Shown: in pieces, positions 1 through 10,887 of the stretch
Layout of the letters: each line of letters opens with the position of its first letter
How positions within the stretch are numbered: the first letter of the stretch is position 1
Translations under genes and position numbers: made by a program
NCBI GenBank assembly: GCA_017437145.1
Contig: JAFSBT010000005.1
Coordinates: 74,017 to 138,016 of the forward strand
Source: Clostridia bacterium
GTDB lineage: Bacteria > Bacillota > Clostridia > TANB77 > CAG-508
DNA: 64,000 nt
Direction: 5' to 3'
Notes under the pieces: model-generated
Database searches by the model: none
The model's input: only the letters and a program-made list of their open reading frames with translations
Told to the model about the DNA's origin: nothing

Positions 1-34
1 ATGTTAAACATATAGTGTTCAGGGAGGAGCAATA

Positions 35-3000
35 ATGCTTAGTAAATTTTTGAATTCAAAAAATGGAAAAACAATGAATAGAGCTTTAGCATTTATGCTA
101 GTTTTTACATTGACTTTTGCAAATTATATGCTTATAGGTATGTACTTTGCTGAAAGTTCTATTAGTTATGCAAAAGAAGAAAAAGAAATAAATGTTGAAT
201 TAAAACAAGAATTTAAGACTAATAAAGTTTATGAATTTGATAAAGGGTTTAAAAGAATAGTTCAATTAGAGATTGCAAGTAAAATTGAAAATGCTGAAGG
301 AAAAGCTGAAATAGTGATACCTGAAACTGTAATTGAAAATAAAAAAGTTGAAAATATAAAATTAAATTCTTATAATACAGAATTTAATTTTGAAAACAAC
401 AAATTAAGCTTTGAAGCAAAAGAAGAAAATATTTTTACAGTTACATACATTTACAAAGAAAAAGCTGATTATAATGAAGATGAAGAAAAATATGAATTTG
501 AAGAAGAACCAAAACTAAAATCAGAAGAAATTTCAGTAAGAGTAGAACTAGAAGACAATAAAAATATAGAGAATAAAGCTGAAGAAATAGAATATGTAGC
601 AGGTATTCAATTTGGAGATATAGTTAATGTTAATGAAACAATTACAGATATCTACAAAGGTAATATGTACTTAAAAGAAAATACAGAATATTCTAAAAAA
701 GTGACTATTGATATTAAAGATATAGAGAAAGAATTACTAAAAGAAAATTTTGTTATTGTAAACAAGGATAAAGTTTTACAAGAGTATGTTGTTAATGAAG
801 AAACAGAAGAAATGATTTCAGAAGAAATTGAAAATTCAGTATATTATAAATCAACAACTTTTAGTAAAAAAGAATTATTAAATATATTTGGAAAAAATAA
901 TGAATCAGCTATTTTTGTTACTGCTAAAACAAATGAAGTTGATAAAGAAACAGTAATTACATTTGCTGAATATGATGAGGAAGATGACAAATATAAAAAC
1001 TATGAAGTAATTGATATAACAAAAATGAATGAAGAAGATGATAAGATTGTTATTGAACATTCAGAAGATGTTATTGATGTTGTTGTTAAAACAACTATTC
1101 CAGAAAAAGAGGGAATATTTAATATTGAATATAATAAAACAATTAAATTAGACGAAATTGTTGATATAGAAAAAATAAACAAGTTAGAATCAACAATTAA
1201 TTTTTCATGTAAAGAAGATAGTTTTAAAGTTGATGTGAAAAATCATAATGAAATAAAAGAACCTGAAACAAAAGCTAATTTAAGCATGGAATATGTAAAT
1301 GCTAATCAAACAGTATTATCTAGCTTAATAAATAATGAAGTGAATTTCACAGTTAATTTATTAGCAAATGGACCTGAACATAAATTATATAAAAATCCAA
1401 TAATAAAAATTTCTTTACCATCAGTTGTAAAAGTAAAATCTATAAGTGATGTTGCATTAGCATTAGATGATGGATTAAAAATAGTAAATAGTGGAGTAAT
1501 AAATAATACAATTATAATTGAGATTGAAGGAGAACAAGAAAATTATAATTATGACGAAATCCAACAAAGTATTTCATTAAGAGCATTATTAGAAGTAGAT
1601 AGAACAACTCCTTCAGGAGAGTTTGAGGTTACAGCAACATGTAAAAATGGTGAAGATGATGAAACTAACATAGAAGCAATTAAAGTAAATGTATATTCAC
1701 CAGCAGAATTAATTTCTGTAACAAACTTAACAGTAGATGGTCAAGTAACAACATCAATTGAAGAAAATAATACAATAAAAATAAACACATTTACAGCTGG
1801 AACAGTAGCAAATGTTGATGTTTCATTAATAAATAATCATGGTTATAGTATAAAAGGATTAAAATTAGAAGGAATTTTATCAGACGAAGAAAGCACATTT
1901 AATAGTAATTTATTAGAAGCTATTAAGGTTTCTGGATTAGAATGTGAAGTAGAATATTTTAATGGTGAAGAAAAAGTTGAAGATATATCTTTAGCTAGAA
2001 CATATACTATTTCAATTAATGAAATGAAACAAGGAGAACAATTAAATTTATCATACACATTAAGTATTCCAGAAAATTTACCATATAATGAAGTTTTAAA
2101 TACATCTTTAAATATGAATTATGAATATGATGGAAATGCAACTAATAAAGAATTAAATATGCAAATTACAACAGGAAAAGGACCATCAGCAAAAGTAGAA
2201 ATAGTTCCAGATGTTGAAAATAAAACATTAAATGGAGGACAAGTTGTAACATATAATATAAAAATAACAAATGATGGAGATGAAAATATTCCAGAAGCAG
2301 TATTTGTATATGAAGCTATAGAAAATGGTAGACTTGTAGAATATGATTATTCTCTAGAAGAGGATTTTGCTTATATTTATAATGACACAAACAAAAAAGA
2401 ATGGTCAATAAAAGATTTGGCTGTTGGAGAAGAAGTTGAAACAGAAGTTTTTGTTAAAGTAGAAAATGTAGAAGAAAAAACAGATTTAAAAGGAAAAGCA
2501 ACTCTAACAACAGGAGAAAAGATTGTAGCAATAGAAGAAACAAATAATAAAATTGTGCCTTCAAATTTTGAGATATACATGAGAAATATAACTAATTCAG
2601 AATCAAAATTAACAGTAGGAGAACAAAATAAATACAGAATTGCTGTTAAAAATGTAAGTGGAAAAGTACAAAAAAATGTCGAAGTTAAAGCGCTTGTACC
2701 AGAAAACACTAAATTTGTAGAAGCAATTATTTGTTCAGATGAAGATATAAAAAATGTAAATGACTATAACAAAGATGAAAAAATGGTTTCATATAAAATT
2801 GATAAAATAAAAAAAGATGAAACAATAATATTAGTATTAACAGTGGAAGTAGAACAAATTCCTGAAGAATTTGATAATGAATTAGAAATAAAAAGTTATG
2901 CTATAGTAGATAATTGCAAGTCTAATATAGTTGTAGATAAGGCTTATACTTCAGAATTTGAAATTCATTTAGATTCGGAAAATCAAGTAACATTAGAAGA

Positions 3001-4450
3001 ATATGATAGCATTAAGTACTCTATTGAAGTTAAAAATACAGGAAAAAAAGCGGATTTTGCAAAAATCGAAGATATTGTACCAGATACAATTTCTGTAAAT
3101 AAAATTACATATTATACATCAGAAGACAATAAAGAAACTACATATATAAATGGTTCGGAATTAAAATTAAATTCGTTAGTTGGTGAACAAGAAACATTAA
3201 AAATAGAAATAGAAGGTGTAGTAAAAGAATTACCAAATAATGAAGAAACAAAAACAATTAACAATATGGCTAAGTTAGATTTAGGTAATGGTTCATATTT
3301 AGAATCAGAGGTTGTTACAAACATAATAAAAAATGATGGTAAGGAAAAATTAGTAGCAGAAAATAATGATAGCGACAAAACTAAAACTGAATATTCAAAA
3401 GATAATAATGATATTACAAAAAAAGAAGAAACATATAGCATTTTAGGTATGGCTTGGTTAGATGAAAATGAAGACGGAAAAAGAGAAAGTACAGAAAAAT
3501 CATTAGAAGGAATCGAAGTTATTCTTGTAGAGGCAACTACTGGTAAAGTTATAGAAAATGGTGATGGAAAGAAATTAACAACAAAAACTTCAAAAGATGG
3601 TGCATATACTTTTGAAGGAATAAAAGATGGAAACTATAAAGTACTATTTAAATATGATACTTCAAAATATCACACAACAGAATTCAACAAGCAAGGAATA
3701 AATGTTTCAGTTAATTCAGATGCAACAACACAAACAGTAACAATGAATGGAGAAAATATAACAGTTGGGTTGACAGATACTATTAAAATAAACAAATCAA
3801 GTGTAGTAAATATAGATTTAGGATTAGTTGAAAATGATTCATTTGATTTAAGTTTAGAGAAACAAATAAAAAAAGTAACAGTAAAAAATAATGGTGGAAC
3901 AACAGAATATGATTTTACTAATACTAATTTTGCAAAAGTAGAAATACCAGGTAAATATTATAAAGGAAGTACATTATTAATAGAATATGCAATAACAATA
4001 ACTAATGAAGGAGATGTTCCAGCATATATAACAGATATTTTAGATTATATGCCTAAGGATTTAACATTTAATTCAGAAATGAATACTAATTGGTATGCAG
4101 ATTCTAAAGGTGTATTACATGATATAGCATTATCAATGGAAGAATTAAAACCAGGAAAAGAAGTAACAGAAACAGTTGTTTTAACAAAAACAATAAATTC
4201 AGATGAAACATTAACAATTGAAAACTTGGCAGAAATTGGTTCTGCAAATAATACAGAAGGACTAGAAGAAAAAGATTCCACACCAGCAAACAAAAAGGAT
4301 AAAGAAGACGATTTAGGAAAAGCGGAATTAATTGTTTCAATAAAAACTGGTGGAACATGGATGTATATAGGAATTGTTTTAATAAATTTAGTAATAATTT
4401 CAGCAGGAATTTTATTAATAAATAAAAAAGTATTAAAAGGTAATATATAG
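35..4450 (+). CDS. Giant secreted surface protein with DUF11-like and SdrD-B-like domains
   Basis: A 1471-residue envelope protein. A GGGAGGAG ribosome site lies just upstream of the chosen ATG. Residues about 14-45 form a long signal peptide, probably cut near SYA-KEE. The body is acidic, Lys/Glu/Asn-rich and beta-like, with repeated DUF11-like modules (for example from about residue 720, with 'VTYNIKITNDGDENIP'). Near residues 1133-1215 there is an SdrD-B/Cna-B-like domain (GMAWLDENEDGKRES... then KDGAYTFEGIKDGNYKVLF). A transmembrane segment at about 1441-1463 is followed by the short basic tail NKKVLKGNI. I see no LPXTG motif, so it is probably membrane-anchored at the C terminus. It sits 16 bp before a second giant protein of similar architecture, so the two are likely co-transcribed. 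Bases 1-15 may be the end of another gene (LNI-stop). Function is probably adhesion or a surface layer, which is inferred. Confidence 0.85.
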   Translation: MLSKFLNSKNGKTMNRALAFMLVFTLTFANYMLIGMYFAESSISYAKEEKEINVELKQEFKTNKVYEFDKGFKRIVQLEIASKIENAEGKAEIVIPETVIENKKVENIKLNSYNTEFNFENNKLSFEAKEENIFTVTYIYKEKADYNEDEEKYEFEEEPKLKSEEISVRVELEDNKNIENKAEEIEYVAGIQFGDIVNVNETITDIYKGNMYLKENTEYSKKVTIDIKDIEKELLKENFVIVNKDKVLQEYVVNEETEEMISEEIENSVYYKSTTFSKKELLNIFGKNNESAIFVTAKTNEVDKETVITFAEYDEEDDKYKNYEVIDITKMNEEDDKIVIEHSEDVIDVVVKTTIPEKEGIFNIEYNKTIKLDEIVDIEKINKLESTINFSCKEDSFKVDVKNHNEIKEPETKANLSMEYVNANQTVLSSLINNEVNFTVNLLANGPEHKLYKNPIIKISLPSVVKVKSISDVALALDDGLKIVNSGVINNTIIIEIEGEQENYNYDEIQQSISLRALLEVDRTTPSGEFEVTATCKNGEDDETNIEAIKVNVYSPAELISVTNLTVDGQVTTSIEENNTIKINTFTAGTVANVDVSLINNHGYSIKGLKLEGILSDEESTFNSNLLEAIKVSGLECEVEYFNGEEKVEDISLARTYTISINEMKQGEQLNLSYTLSIPENLPYNEVLNTSLNMNYEYDGNATNKELNMQITTGKGPSAKVEIVPDVENKTLNGGQVVTYNIKITNDGDENIPEAVFVYEAIENGRLVEYDYSLEEDFAYIYNDTNKKEWSIKDLAVGEEVETEVFVKVENVEEKTDLKGKATLTTGEKIVAIEETNNKIVPSNFEIYMRNITNSESKLTVGEQNKYRIAVKNVSGKVQKNVEVKALVPENTKFVEAIICSDEDIKNVNDYNKDEKMVSYKIDKIKKDETIILVLTVEVEQIPEEFDNELEIKSYAIVDNCKSNIVVDKAYTSEFEIHLDSENQVTLEEYDSIKYSIEVKNTGKKADFAKIEDIVPDTISVNKITYYTSEDNKETTYINGSELKLNSLVGEQETLKIEIEGVVKELPNNEETKTINNMAKLDLGNGSYLESEVVTNIIKNDGKEKLVAENNDSDKTKTEYSKDNNDITKKEETYSILGMAWLDENEDGKRESTEKSLEGIEVILVEATTGKVIENGDGKKLTTKTSKDGAYTFEGIKDGNYKVLFKYDTSKYHTTEFNKQGINVSVNSDATTQTVTMNGENITVGLTDTIKINKSSVVNIDLGLVENDSFDLSLEKQIKKVTVKNNGGTTEYDFTNTNFAKVEIPGKYYKGSTLLIEYAITITNEGDVPAYITDILDYMPKDLTFNSEMNTNWYADSKGVLHDIALSMEELKPGKEVTETVVLTKTINSDETLTIENLAEIGSANNTEGLEEKDSTPANKKDKEDDLGKAELIVSIKTGGTWMYIGIVLINLVIISAGILLINKKVLKGNI

Positions 4451-4466
4451 GAGGGAGAATTAAGAA

Positions 4467-7400
4467 ATGATAAAAACAAATTTAAAAAATAAAATTATAA
4501 TAATTACATTATTAATTCTCTTATTTATAGGGGTATTATCAAATATTACAAAAGAAGTATTTGCAGCAAATAAATTCTTACCACAAGGATATACTGATGA
4601 TGATGGTGATGGGAATTATGAAATAGAACATGAAGCTGATATAGATGATTTAGATATAGGAGATACAGTAAAAGTAAGAAAAGGTGTTTTAACATTAAAT
4701 AAAAATGTATTTTGTGTTCAACACGGACAAGCATTACCAGGAGACTTAGCAACATATAAAGTAAAAGAACAATATACAATAACAGCTGAAGGAATAAACA
4801 AAAAAAATTCATCAGGTTCAACATTTATAAGTGTAGCAGAAAATAGTGATTTAGTAAATTTTGCACAAGGAATAGCATATATTTTACAATTAGATAATGA
4901 ATGGGATGGAGATGTAAATAGTCAAGCTCCTTCAGATGCAAGCCCAGCTCAGAGAATTTTATGGAAATATTTAGATAAAGCAACAAAAGAATATTGTAAT
5001 GCAGTTGGTATGGATCCATCTAAGCCTGGTTCAACTACAGTTACTTTAAAAGCAGGGGAACAAAAATTATTTAATACTGCAATGAAACTTTGGAAAGGTG
5101 ATTCATACACAGAAACAAATTTTGACTCAAATGCATTAAAACGTGCATATAAAGCGGAATATTACACATTTGCAAATACTTCTGACGACACACAAAAACT
5201 TATTTTATTAAAAAGTACATCAGATGTTGTTAAAGATAACAAAAAAATCCAAATAACAATTAATAAAACAGATGCATATGATAGCACAACAAAATTAAAT
5301 GCAAGTTTCGATGTAATATTTAAACAAGGAGATAATACAGAAAAAAAATCATTGAATACACCAGGAGGAAGTGGTTCGACTACAGTAGAAATGAAGGGCG
5401 AAGAAGATGTTGTAACTGTTACTATTAAAGAAACAAAAACAGAAGGAGGATACTTACTTTTAACTGGAACAGAGGGTATAACTTTAACATTTAAATATAA
5501 AGACCATCAATGGAAATTAGAAACTTGGAATGTTCCAAGTGCTGATAGTTCTCTTGTAACTATTAGTGGTAAAGAAACTAACACAGTGACTTTGAATGTA
5601 AAAAATGAAATAAATAGAGAATTTTCTTTGCATTTAGATAAAGAAAGTTCTATTGGTGAACCAGGTACTAACCATGGGGACTTAATAGATGGAACAGAAT
5701 TTCAATTTAATTTCTATTTTATAAAAGAATTTAGAATATTAGGTAAATATTTACCATCTTTTAACAATATACCAGTGGTGAGAGATACAGAATATATAGT
5801 AGAAGTTGACGGATTAAAATGGATAGTTAAAAATTCAGATGGAGAGAAAATAGGAGAAACAGATAATCATAAATTAATTGTAGATGGTGGATGCATAAAA
5901 GTGAATAAATTTACTCCAAGTCCTAATTTTTGGGGTGAAGAAAGAAAATCAGTATATATTTCTATAAAAGAAACAGAGGCTTCAGAAGGGTATGACATAA
6001 TAAATAGAACAATTTTTATGGCAGTAAATTTGAAGGATAAAGATAATATAAAAATAACAGAATATGTTTATGCTAATGATGTTAAGAAAGAGCTTAAAGA
6101 TTTATACGAAATGTTTAAGGATAGTGGAAAAATAGAGGTACAAGGAATAACAAGATTAGAAAAGGCTACTAGTGAAACAAAGCAAGAAATAAATGAAGTA
6201 AGTGTTAAAAGCGGAAATACACTATATTTAAAACTTACAAACAAAAAATTAGTTACTATTAAAGGAAAAGTATGGCAAGATAGTCAAACAGGATTAAAAA
6301 GTTCTACAGAACCTAATGGAAAAATAGATACTAATGAAAATGCTATGTCAGGAATAAATGTATATTTATGTAGAAAAAAAGGTTCATGGTTAGGAGACAA
6401 TTGGGAAGAATTAATTTCAGATGTAATAGTTGCTGAAACAAAAACAGATAGTAATGGTAATTATGAATTTAAAAATATGGAGCATTTAACTAATTTATAT
6501 GTAGCATTTGAATATGATGGTATAAATTATATAGAAACAGTTGGAGCAGGATTTGGAACAAGAGGAAATGATTCAGATGCAGAAGAAAAGGCAGTAAATT
6601 TAAAACATGATGGATTATGGTATTATAAATATGATAATACAGAGAAAAAATTCATAAAAACAACATTTGATGGTACAGAATTAGAAGTAAAATCTACTCC
6701 TAGAAGTATCTTCAATAGTAAATTTGTAATTATAGATAATCAAGGAGCGCATCAAGTTTTAACATATGCAACAATACAAGGCATTTGGGAGGTTATTACA
6801 GGAGATGGAGATGCTGCAACCAAAATAGCTACAATAGAAAGTATTTTATCTGGGGTGCCAAGAATTACTGAAATTATTAACCAAGTAAAAAAATATTTTA
6901 ATGGAGAATTAAATGGTGATGAATTAAAATCAGCAATTTTAGCAATTATGACAGATAGTAGCTATGAAAATATTATAGGATTATCTTATAAGGATATTGA
7001 TGGATTTAAATCAAGATTAATAACAAAAGATTCAAATGGTATAAAAGAAGAATTTAAAATGTATGCAGTAGCTAATACTGACAAAGAACCAGTTGCAAAT
7101 TTGGAAACAGGAGAATATGAACTTATACTTAATTGTGGTTTAGTAAAAAGAGAATTTGATTTAGATTTATCAACAAATCTTGAAACTGTTAAAACAACTA
7201 TAAATGGTGAAACAGCAGATTACAAGTATAGTTTAGATGAAAATAATGTATTGTATTTAAGAGCAGAAGGTGACGAAAGTAGACCAAATAAAGTTGGATA
7301 TAATCAAAAAATTTATGAATCAGATTATAACTACAATATAGGTGATTATTTTGATAATACAGGAGATTTTTCAGTAGATAATTCTTCTTGTGTTGACAAA

Positions 7401-9857
7401 GATTTAAAAGATGATGAAGCTGCTATACTAGGAACTAGTGAATTAGAAATATATGTTACATATAGAGTACAAATAACTAACCAAACAAATAAAAAAGCAT
7501 ATGTTTTTGGTATTAAAGATTATTATAGTACTAATTTAGAATTTGACTCAATGGAATATGATTCTTCTAAATTAATGATTAAGAAAACTGATATTAAAGA
7601 AGAGAAGACTATTAATGATGGAAAATATTATACTTTAAATTTAGATATTGATAGTGTTGGTTCAAATCATATAGAAAATTCGGAAGCAATATATTTGACA
7701 TTCAAGGTGAAAAAATATGATGCAGAAGGTAATTTAACAGATGCATGGAAAAACATAGGAAATGGTTCAGGATTAAATATTAATCATATAGCAGAAATTA
7801 CTTCTTATGGTAGTGATGAAGGATATATTGATATGAACTCAGCTCCAGGAAATGCTATTCAAGGTACTTCAGTAAGATTTGAAGATGATACAGATGAGGC
7901 TGGAAAACTAACAGTAAAAGTTGATGAAAATAAAGAAAGAACTTTATCAGGAATTGTATGGGATGATCAAAATAAAAATGGTAAATATGATTCTGGAGAG
8001 ACTTTAATTGATGGTGTAACAGTACAACTTATTGAATTAAGAGAAGTAAATGGAATTACATTAGAATATATTTGGCAAGAAACTAAGACAGGAAATAATA
8101 AGCTAGATAGAGTAAACATTTCTGGAACAGGAATAGAGAATCCACCTGTAAATAATGGAGTTACAGCTGGTTCAGGAGAATTTAAATTTGTAGGATATAT
8201 TCCTGGAAATTATATTGTAAGATATAAATATGGATTAGATGGTGGAAAATATAATGGAAATGATTATAAATCTACATATGATAGAACTGGAACAAGCGGA
8301 AATGCAGGAACAAGATACAAAGGAATTTCTCAATTAAACTTAACTGAAAATGAAAGATTTTCAGATGCATATGATAATGAGGCTAGAAGATTAGAAGAAA
8401 TGTCTATATTTGCAGGATTAACAGTTGATTCAACAACATCATTAAATTTAGAAAAACATTGGATGTGTGCAGATACAAATAAATTTGAAATATGTCTTGA
8501 AGATCCAAAAAGCTATGCTATAGAAAATTCAAAACAGACTGTTAACGCTCAAGAAACTATAGATAACTGTATTATTAATAATGTGGATTTTGGATTAATG
8601 GAAAGACCTAAAACGGGAGTTTCTTTAGAAAAACATCTTACAGCATTATCTATTGATGTTGCTGGTGAAGGAAAAATACTAGATGCAAAATTCAATATTG
8701 ATAAATTCTATACAGATACAACAATAAATGGTGATTGGAATCAATACGAAAAATGTATAGAAGGTATAAAAGCAAATCTTTCTACAATACATTCAAATAT
8801 AGAAGAAAGAGGTTTCTGGAAATTTGAGACAGATGTTAATGAATTGATAAATGGAGCAGAATTAACAGCAGAATATACATATGTTGTAAGTAATAATTCA
8901 GACGAAGATTATTTATCAGCTCAGTTAATGAATGCATACGAACAATTAAGTAAAGGTGAGACTTGTCAATTTATTTATGAAGGTGAAACTTCAGAAGTAA
9001 CTTTAATTCCTGGAGTAATAACTTTTGAAAAATTACTAAATGATCCAACTGATGGCTTAGCACAAAGAACTAAAACTTTAATTAGATTAAAGAAACATAC
9101 AAATGGATACTATTTAGGTGACCACTATTATACTGGTGACGCAAATAATATTGTTGATTTGAAAGGTGGTACTTCAGAAAGTGAATTAGAAGGAGAAGGA
9201 CCTTTAACAAATTGGAAGAATAAATTAGCAGGAGTAACAGTTAGAATTAATAAAATTGAGGAATTAGTTAATAAAGAATTCAATTTTGATGAAGATATAA
9301 ACTATAGTAGTTATGGACCTTATAATAATTTCTCACAATACAAAAGTACTGCAAGAACAGAAGACAATAAAATAACTCCTGAACATGACTTCTATAAATT
9401 TGATGAAAATACACCAACAAGAACAAAAATTACAAATACAGATTTATCAAATTATGCATTAATACAATCAAAAGATTGCGAAGTTTCTTTAACACCAGGA
9501 GAGAGAAATTATGACAGAAAAATTGTTTTAACAAAAACTTTAAATACTAATAATATTAAGGATATGTCATTTGACAGTTATAATGCAGAAATTTTATCTT
9601 ACTCAGTAGCATCAGGAAGAAAAGCTAAAGATTCAACACCAGGAAATATGAATATTGATAGATATTCGTATACTGATGACAATGCAAAAATATTAAAAGA
9701 AGAAGGTTTTGAATCCGACGAATTCTGGGGAGAGACAATTATAATTACAGCACCAACAGGAAACAATACTGCATTATGGATTATACTAGGAGTAACATGT
9801 GCATTAATAATAGCAGGAGGAGTTTTCGGAATAAAAAAATTTGTGTTAAAACACTAA
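4467..9857 (+). CDS. Giant surface protein with thioester-type (TQXA) N-terminal domain and SdrD-B-like repeats
   Basis: A 1796-residue surface protein with a GGAGGGAG ribosome site 16 bp after the previous gene. Residues 1-33 are a signal peptide ending near VFAA. The N-terminal domain resembles Gram-positive thioester adhesin domains: a Cys at about 83 in 'FCVQHGQALPGD' and a Gln in 'SPAQRILWKYL' near 160 could form the Cys-Gln thioester that attaches covalently to host targets. SdrD-B-like modules begin near 609 (IKGKVWQDSQTG) and 1155 (LSGIVWDDQNKNGKYDSG). The C terminus has a transmembrane helix (about 1772-1793) and the tail KKFVLKH, with no recognisable LPXTG. The N-terminal thioester domain, stalk of B-type repeats and membrane anchor fit a fibrous adhesin. 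The thioester call rests on motif resemblance only. Confidence 0.82.
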   Translation: MIKTNLKNKIIIITLLILLFIGVLSNITKEVFAANKFLPQGYTDDDGDGNYEIEHEADIDDLDIGDTVKVRKGVLTLNKNVFCVQHGQALPGDLATYKVKEQYTITAEGINKKNSSGSTFISVAENSDLVNFAQGIAYILQLDNEWDGDVNSQAPSDASPAQRILWKYLDKATKEYCNAVGMDPSKPGSTTVTLKAGEQKLFNTAMKLWKGDSYTETNFDSNALKRAYKAEYYTFANTSDDTQKLILLKSTSDVVKDNKKIQITINKTDAYDSTTKLNASFDVIFKQGDNTEKKSLNTPGGSGSTTVEMKGEEDVVTVTIKETKTEGGYLLLTGTEGITLTFKYKDHQWKLETWNVPSADSSLVTISGKETNTVTLNVKNEINREFSLHLDKESSIGEPGTNHGDLIDGTEFQFNFYFIKEFRILGKYLPSFNNIPVVRDTEYIVEVDGLKWIVKNSDGEKIGETDNHKLIVDGGCIKVNKFTPSPNFWGEERKSVYISIKETEASEGYDIINRTIFMAVNLKDKDNIKITEYVYANDVKKELKDLYEMFKDSGKIEVQGITRLEKATSETKQEINEVSVKSGNTLYLKLTNKKLVTIKGKVWQDSQTGLKSSTEPNGKIDTNENAMSGINVYLCRKKGSWLGDNWEELISDVIVAETKTDSNGNYEFKNMEHLTNLYVAFEYDGINYIETVGAGFGTRGNDSDAEEKAVNLKHDGLWYYKYDNTEKKFIKTTFDGTELEVKSTPRSIFNSKFVIIDNQGAHQVLTYATIQGIWEVITGDGDAATKIATIESILSGVPRITEIINQVKKYFNGELNGDELKSAILAIMTDSSYENIIGLSYKDIDGFKSRLITKDSNGIKEEFKMYAVANTDKEPVANLETGEYELILNCGLVKREFDLDLSTNLETVKTTINGETADYKYSLDENNVLYLRAEGDESRPNKVGYNQKIYESDYNYNIGDYFDNTGDFSVDNSSCVDKDLKDDEAAILGTSELEIYVTYRVQITNQTNKKAYVFGIKDYYSTNLEFDSMEYDSSKLMIKKTDIKEEKTINDGKYYTLNLDIDSVGSNHIENSEAIYLTFKVKKYDAEGNLTDAWKNIGNGSGLNINHIAEITSYGSDEGYIDMNSAPGNAIQGTSVRFEDDTDEAGKLTVKVDENKERTLSGIVWDDQNKNGKYDSGETLIDGVTVQLIELREVNGITLEYIWQETKTGNNKLDRVNISGTGIENPPVNNGVTAGSGEFKFVGYIPGNYIVRYKYGLDGGKYNGNDYKSTYDRTGTSGNAGTRYKGISQLNLTENERFSDAYDNEARRLEEMSIFAGLTVDSTTSLNLEKHWMCADTNKFEICLEDPKSYAIENSKQTVNAQETIDNCIINNVDFGLMERPKTGVSLEKHLTALSIDVAGEGKILDAKFNIDKFYTDTTINGDWNQYEKCIEGIKANLSTIHSNIEERGFWKFETDVNELINGAELTAEYTYVVSNNSDEDYLSAQLMNAYEQLSKGETCQFIYEGETSEVTLIPGVITFEKLLNDPTDGLAQRTKTLIRLKKHTNGYYLGDHYYTGDANNIVDLKGGTSESELEGEGPLTNWKNKLAGVTVRINKIEELVNKEFNFDEDINYSSYGPYNNFSQYKSTARTEDNKITPEHDFYKFDENTPTRTKITNTDLSNYALIQSKDCEVSLTPGERNYDRKIVLTKTLNTNNIKDMSFDSYNAEILSYSVASGRKAKDSTPGNMNIDRYSYTDDNAKILKEEGFESDEFWGETIIITAPTGNNTALWIILGVTCALIIAGGVFGIKKFVLKH

Positions 9858-9868
9858 TAAAATAATAT

Positions 9869-9891
9869 AAGGGCGACCAATGGTCGCCCTT
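9869..9891 (+). terminator. Perfect GC-rich hairpin after the surface-protein pair
   Basis: A 10-bp perfect stem (AAGGGCGACC / GGTCGCCCTT) with a 3-nt loop starts 12 bp after the stop codon. No T-run follows, so it may be a remnant of the GTAGGGGCG repeat family (the same GACC/GGTCGCCC core occurs near 41890) rather than a canonical intrinsic terminator. Confidence 0.5.
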
Positions 9892-9972
9892 AATTAATGA
9901 AAAATGAAGAGTGAAGAGTGAATAATTTCATTAAAATTAGACTTTTAAGGGCATACTATTATTGGTGATTCT

Positions 9973-10221
9973 ATGAAAATTTCGTGGTTAAAATTAAAAA
10001 ATGATAAAAATAATTTCAATGTTTTTAAAAGATTTGGTTTTGATGTTTTTGATGTAGATAAACCAGAAAATATTGATAATAAAATTAATGAATTAATAAA
10101 TAATAATTATAAAACAATTGTAATTACAAGTGAATTATCTGGATTTTCTGAGGATATAATAAAAAAATATAATAAAAAAGAAGATATAAAAATTATCATA
10201 GCACCTCGTAAAAAAGAATAG
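9973..10221 (+). CDS. Small protein resembling V-ATPase subunit F fold
   Basis: An 82-residue soluble protein, 24 bp upstream of yyaC and probably in its operon. It has alternating beta and alpha character: a conserved-looking 'TIVITSELSGFSEDIIKKY' stretch near residues 47-65, followed by a terminal strand 'IKIIIAPRKKE'. This layout resembles the ATP-synt_F (V-type ATPase subunit F) fold, but no other V-ATPase gene is nearby, so an ATPase role is unlikely. The ribosome site (GGTGATT) is weak. Its position next to a sporulation gene suggests, without proof, a sporulation-stage role. Confidence 0.55.
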   Translation: MKISWLKLKNDKNNFNVFKRFGFDVFDVDKPENIDNKINELINNNYKTIVITSELSGFSEDIIKKYNKKEDIKIIIAPRKKE

Positions 10222-10245
10222 AATATTTTTAACTAAGGAGGTACT

Positions 10246-10764
10246 ATGCAAGATTTTATAACTGACTTTAAACAAATTTTTTGGAACAAACTAAACAACA
10301 ATAAGTATAAAAAAATTATTTTTTTATGTGTAGGAACAGATAGAGTAATAGGAGATTGTTTTGGACCATTAGTTGGTGAAAAACTTAAAATTTTAATAGG
10401 TAAAAAGAAAGAGATTGAAATCATAGGAGATTTAGAAAAAGCTATATGTATAAATAATATTGAAAATGTTATAAAAGCAATTAAGGATGAGTTTGAGAAT
10501 CCATTTATAATTGGTATTGATGCAGCTTTAGATAAAAAAGAATTAGTAGGTAAAATAGTTATTTCTGAACAAGGATTAAAGGCAGGAAGTGGGCTAAATA
10601 AAGCTAGTTTTGAAATTGGAGAAATGTCAGTAAAAGGAATAGTTTCATATAATACAGGAATGCCAAAACAAAATTTTATATTATTGCAAAATACTAGTTT
10701 AGGATTAGTTAATGAAATGGCATCCCTAACAGCTGATGGAATTTATAGAGCAATAAATGTATAA
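10246..10764 (+). CDS. yyaC: Sporulation protein YyaC-like (DUF1256), spore-protease fold
   Basis: A 172-residue protein of the YyaC/DUF1256 family, related in fold to the germination protease GPR and hydrogenase-maturation proteases. Family hallmarks are visible: 'CVGTDRVIGDCFGPLVG' near residues 26-42, 'IGIDAALDK' near 88-96, and 'GLKAGSGLNKA' near 110-120. Length is slightly below the Bacillus homologue. A strong AAGGAGG site precedes the ATG. YyaC-family proteins are restricted to spore formers, so the gene supports endospore formation here. The biochemical activity of the family is not settled. Confidence 0.85.
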   Translation: MQDFITDFKQIFWNKLNNNKYKKIIFLCVGTDRVIGDCFGPLVGEKLKILIGKKKEIEIIGDLEKAICINNIENVIKAIKDEFENPFIIGIDAALDKKELVGKIVISEQGLKAGSGLNKASFEIGEMSVKGIVSYNTGMPKQNFILLQNTSLGLVNEMASLTADGIYRAINV

Positions 10765-10823
10765 AACAGAAAAATTTGGAAAAAATTTATATATCTTTAA
10801 TAATGAGTATTTAAAAAATGAAT

Positions 10824-10864
10824 GTAGGGGCGGGCCCTGTACCCCAAGGGCATGTGTCAGCCCG
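10824..10864. repeat. Dispersed palindromic repeat, GTAGGGGCG family (copy 1)
   Basis: Begins GTAGGGGCGGGCCC and contains CCAAGGGCATGTG, which is shared with copies near 34160 and 56118. It is far more GC-rich than its surroundings and lies in the gap between yyaC and the next gene. Confidence 0.6.
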
Positions 10865-10887
10865 ATATTAGTATTTAAGGAGGATAT

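Noticed and set aside
2377..4479. Minus-strand frames opposite the giant surface protein
   Set aside because: Low-complexity shadows of AT-rich repeats with no start signals.
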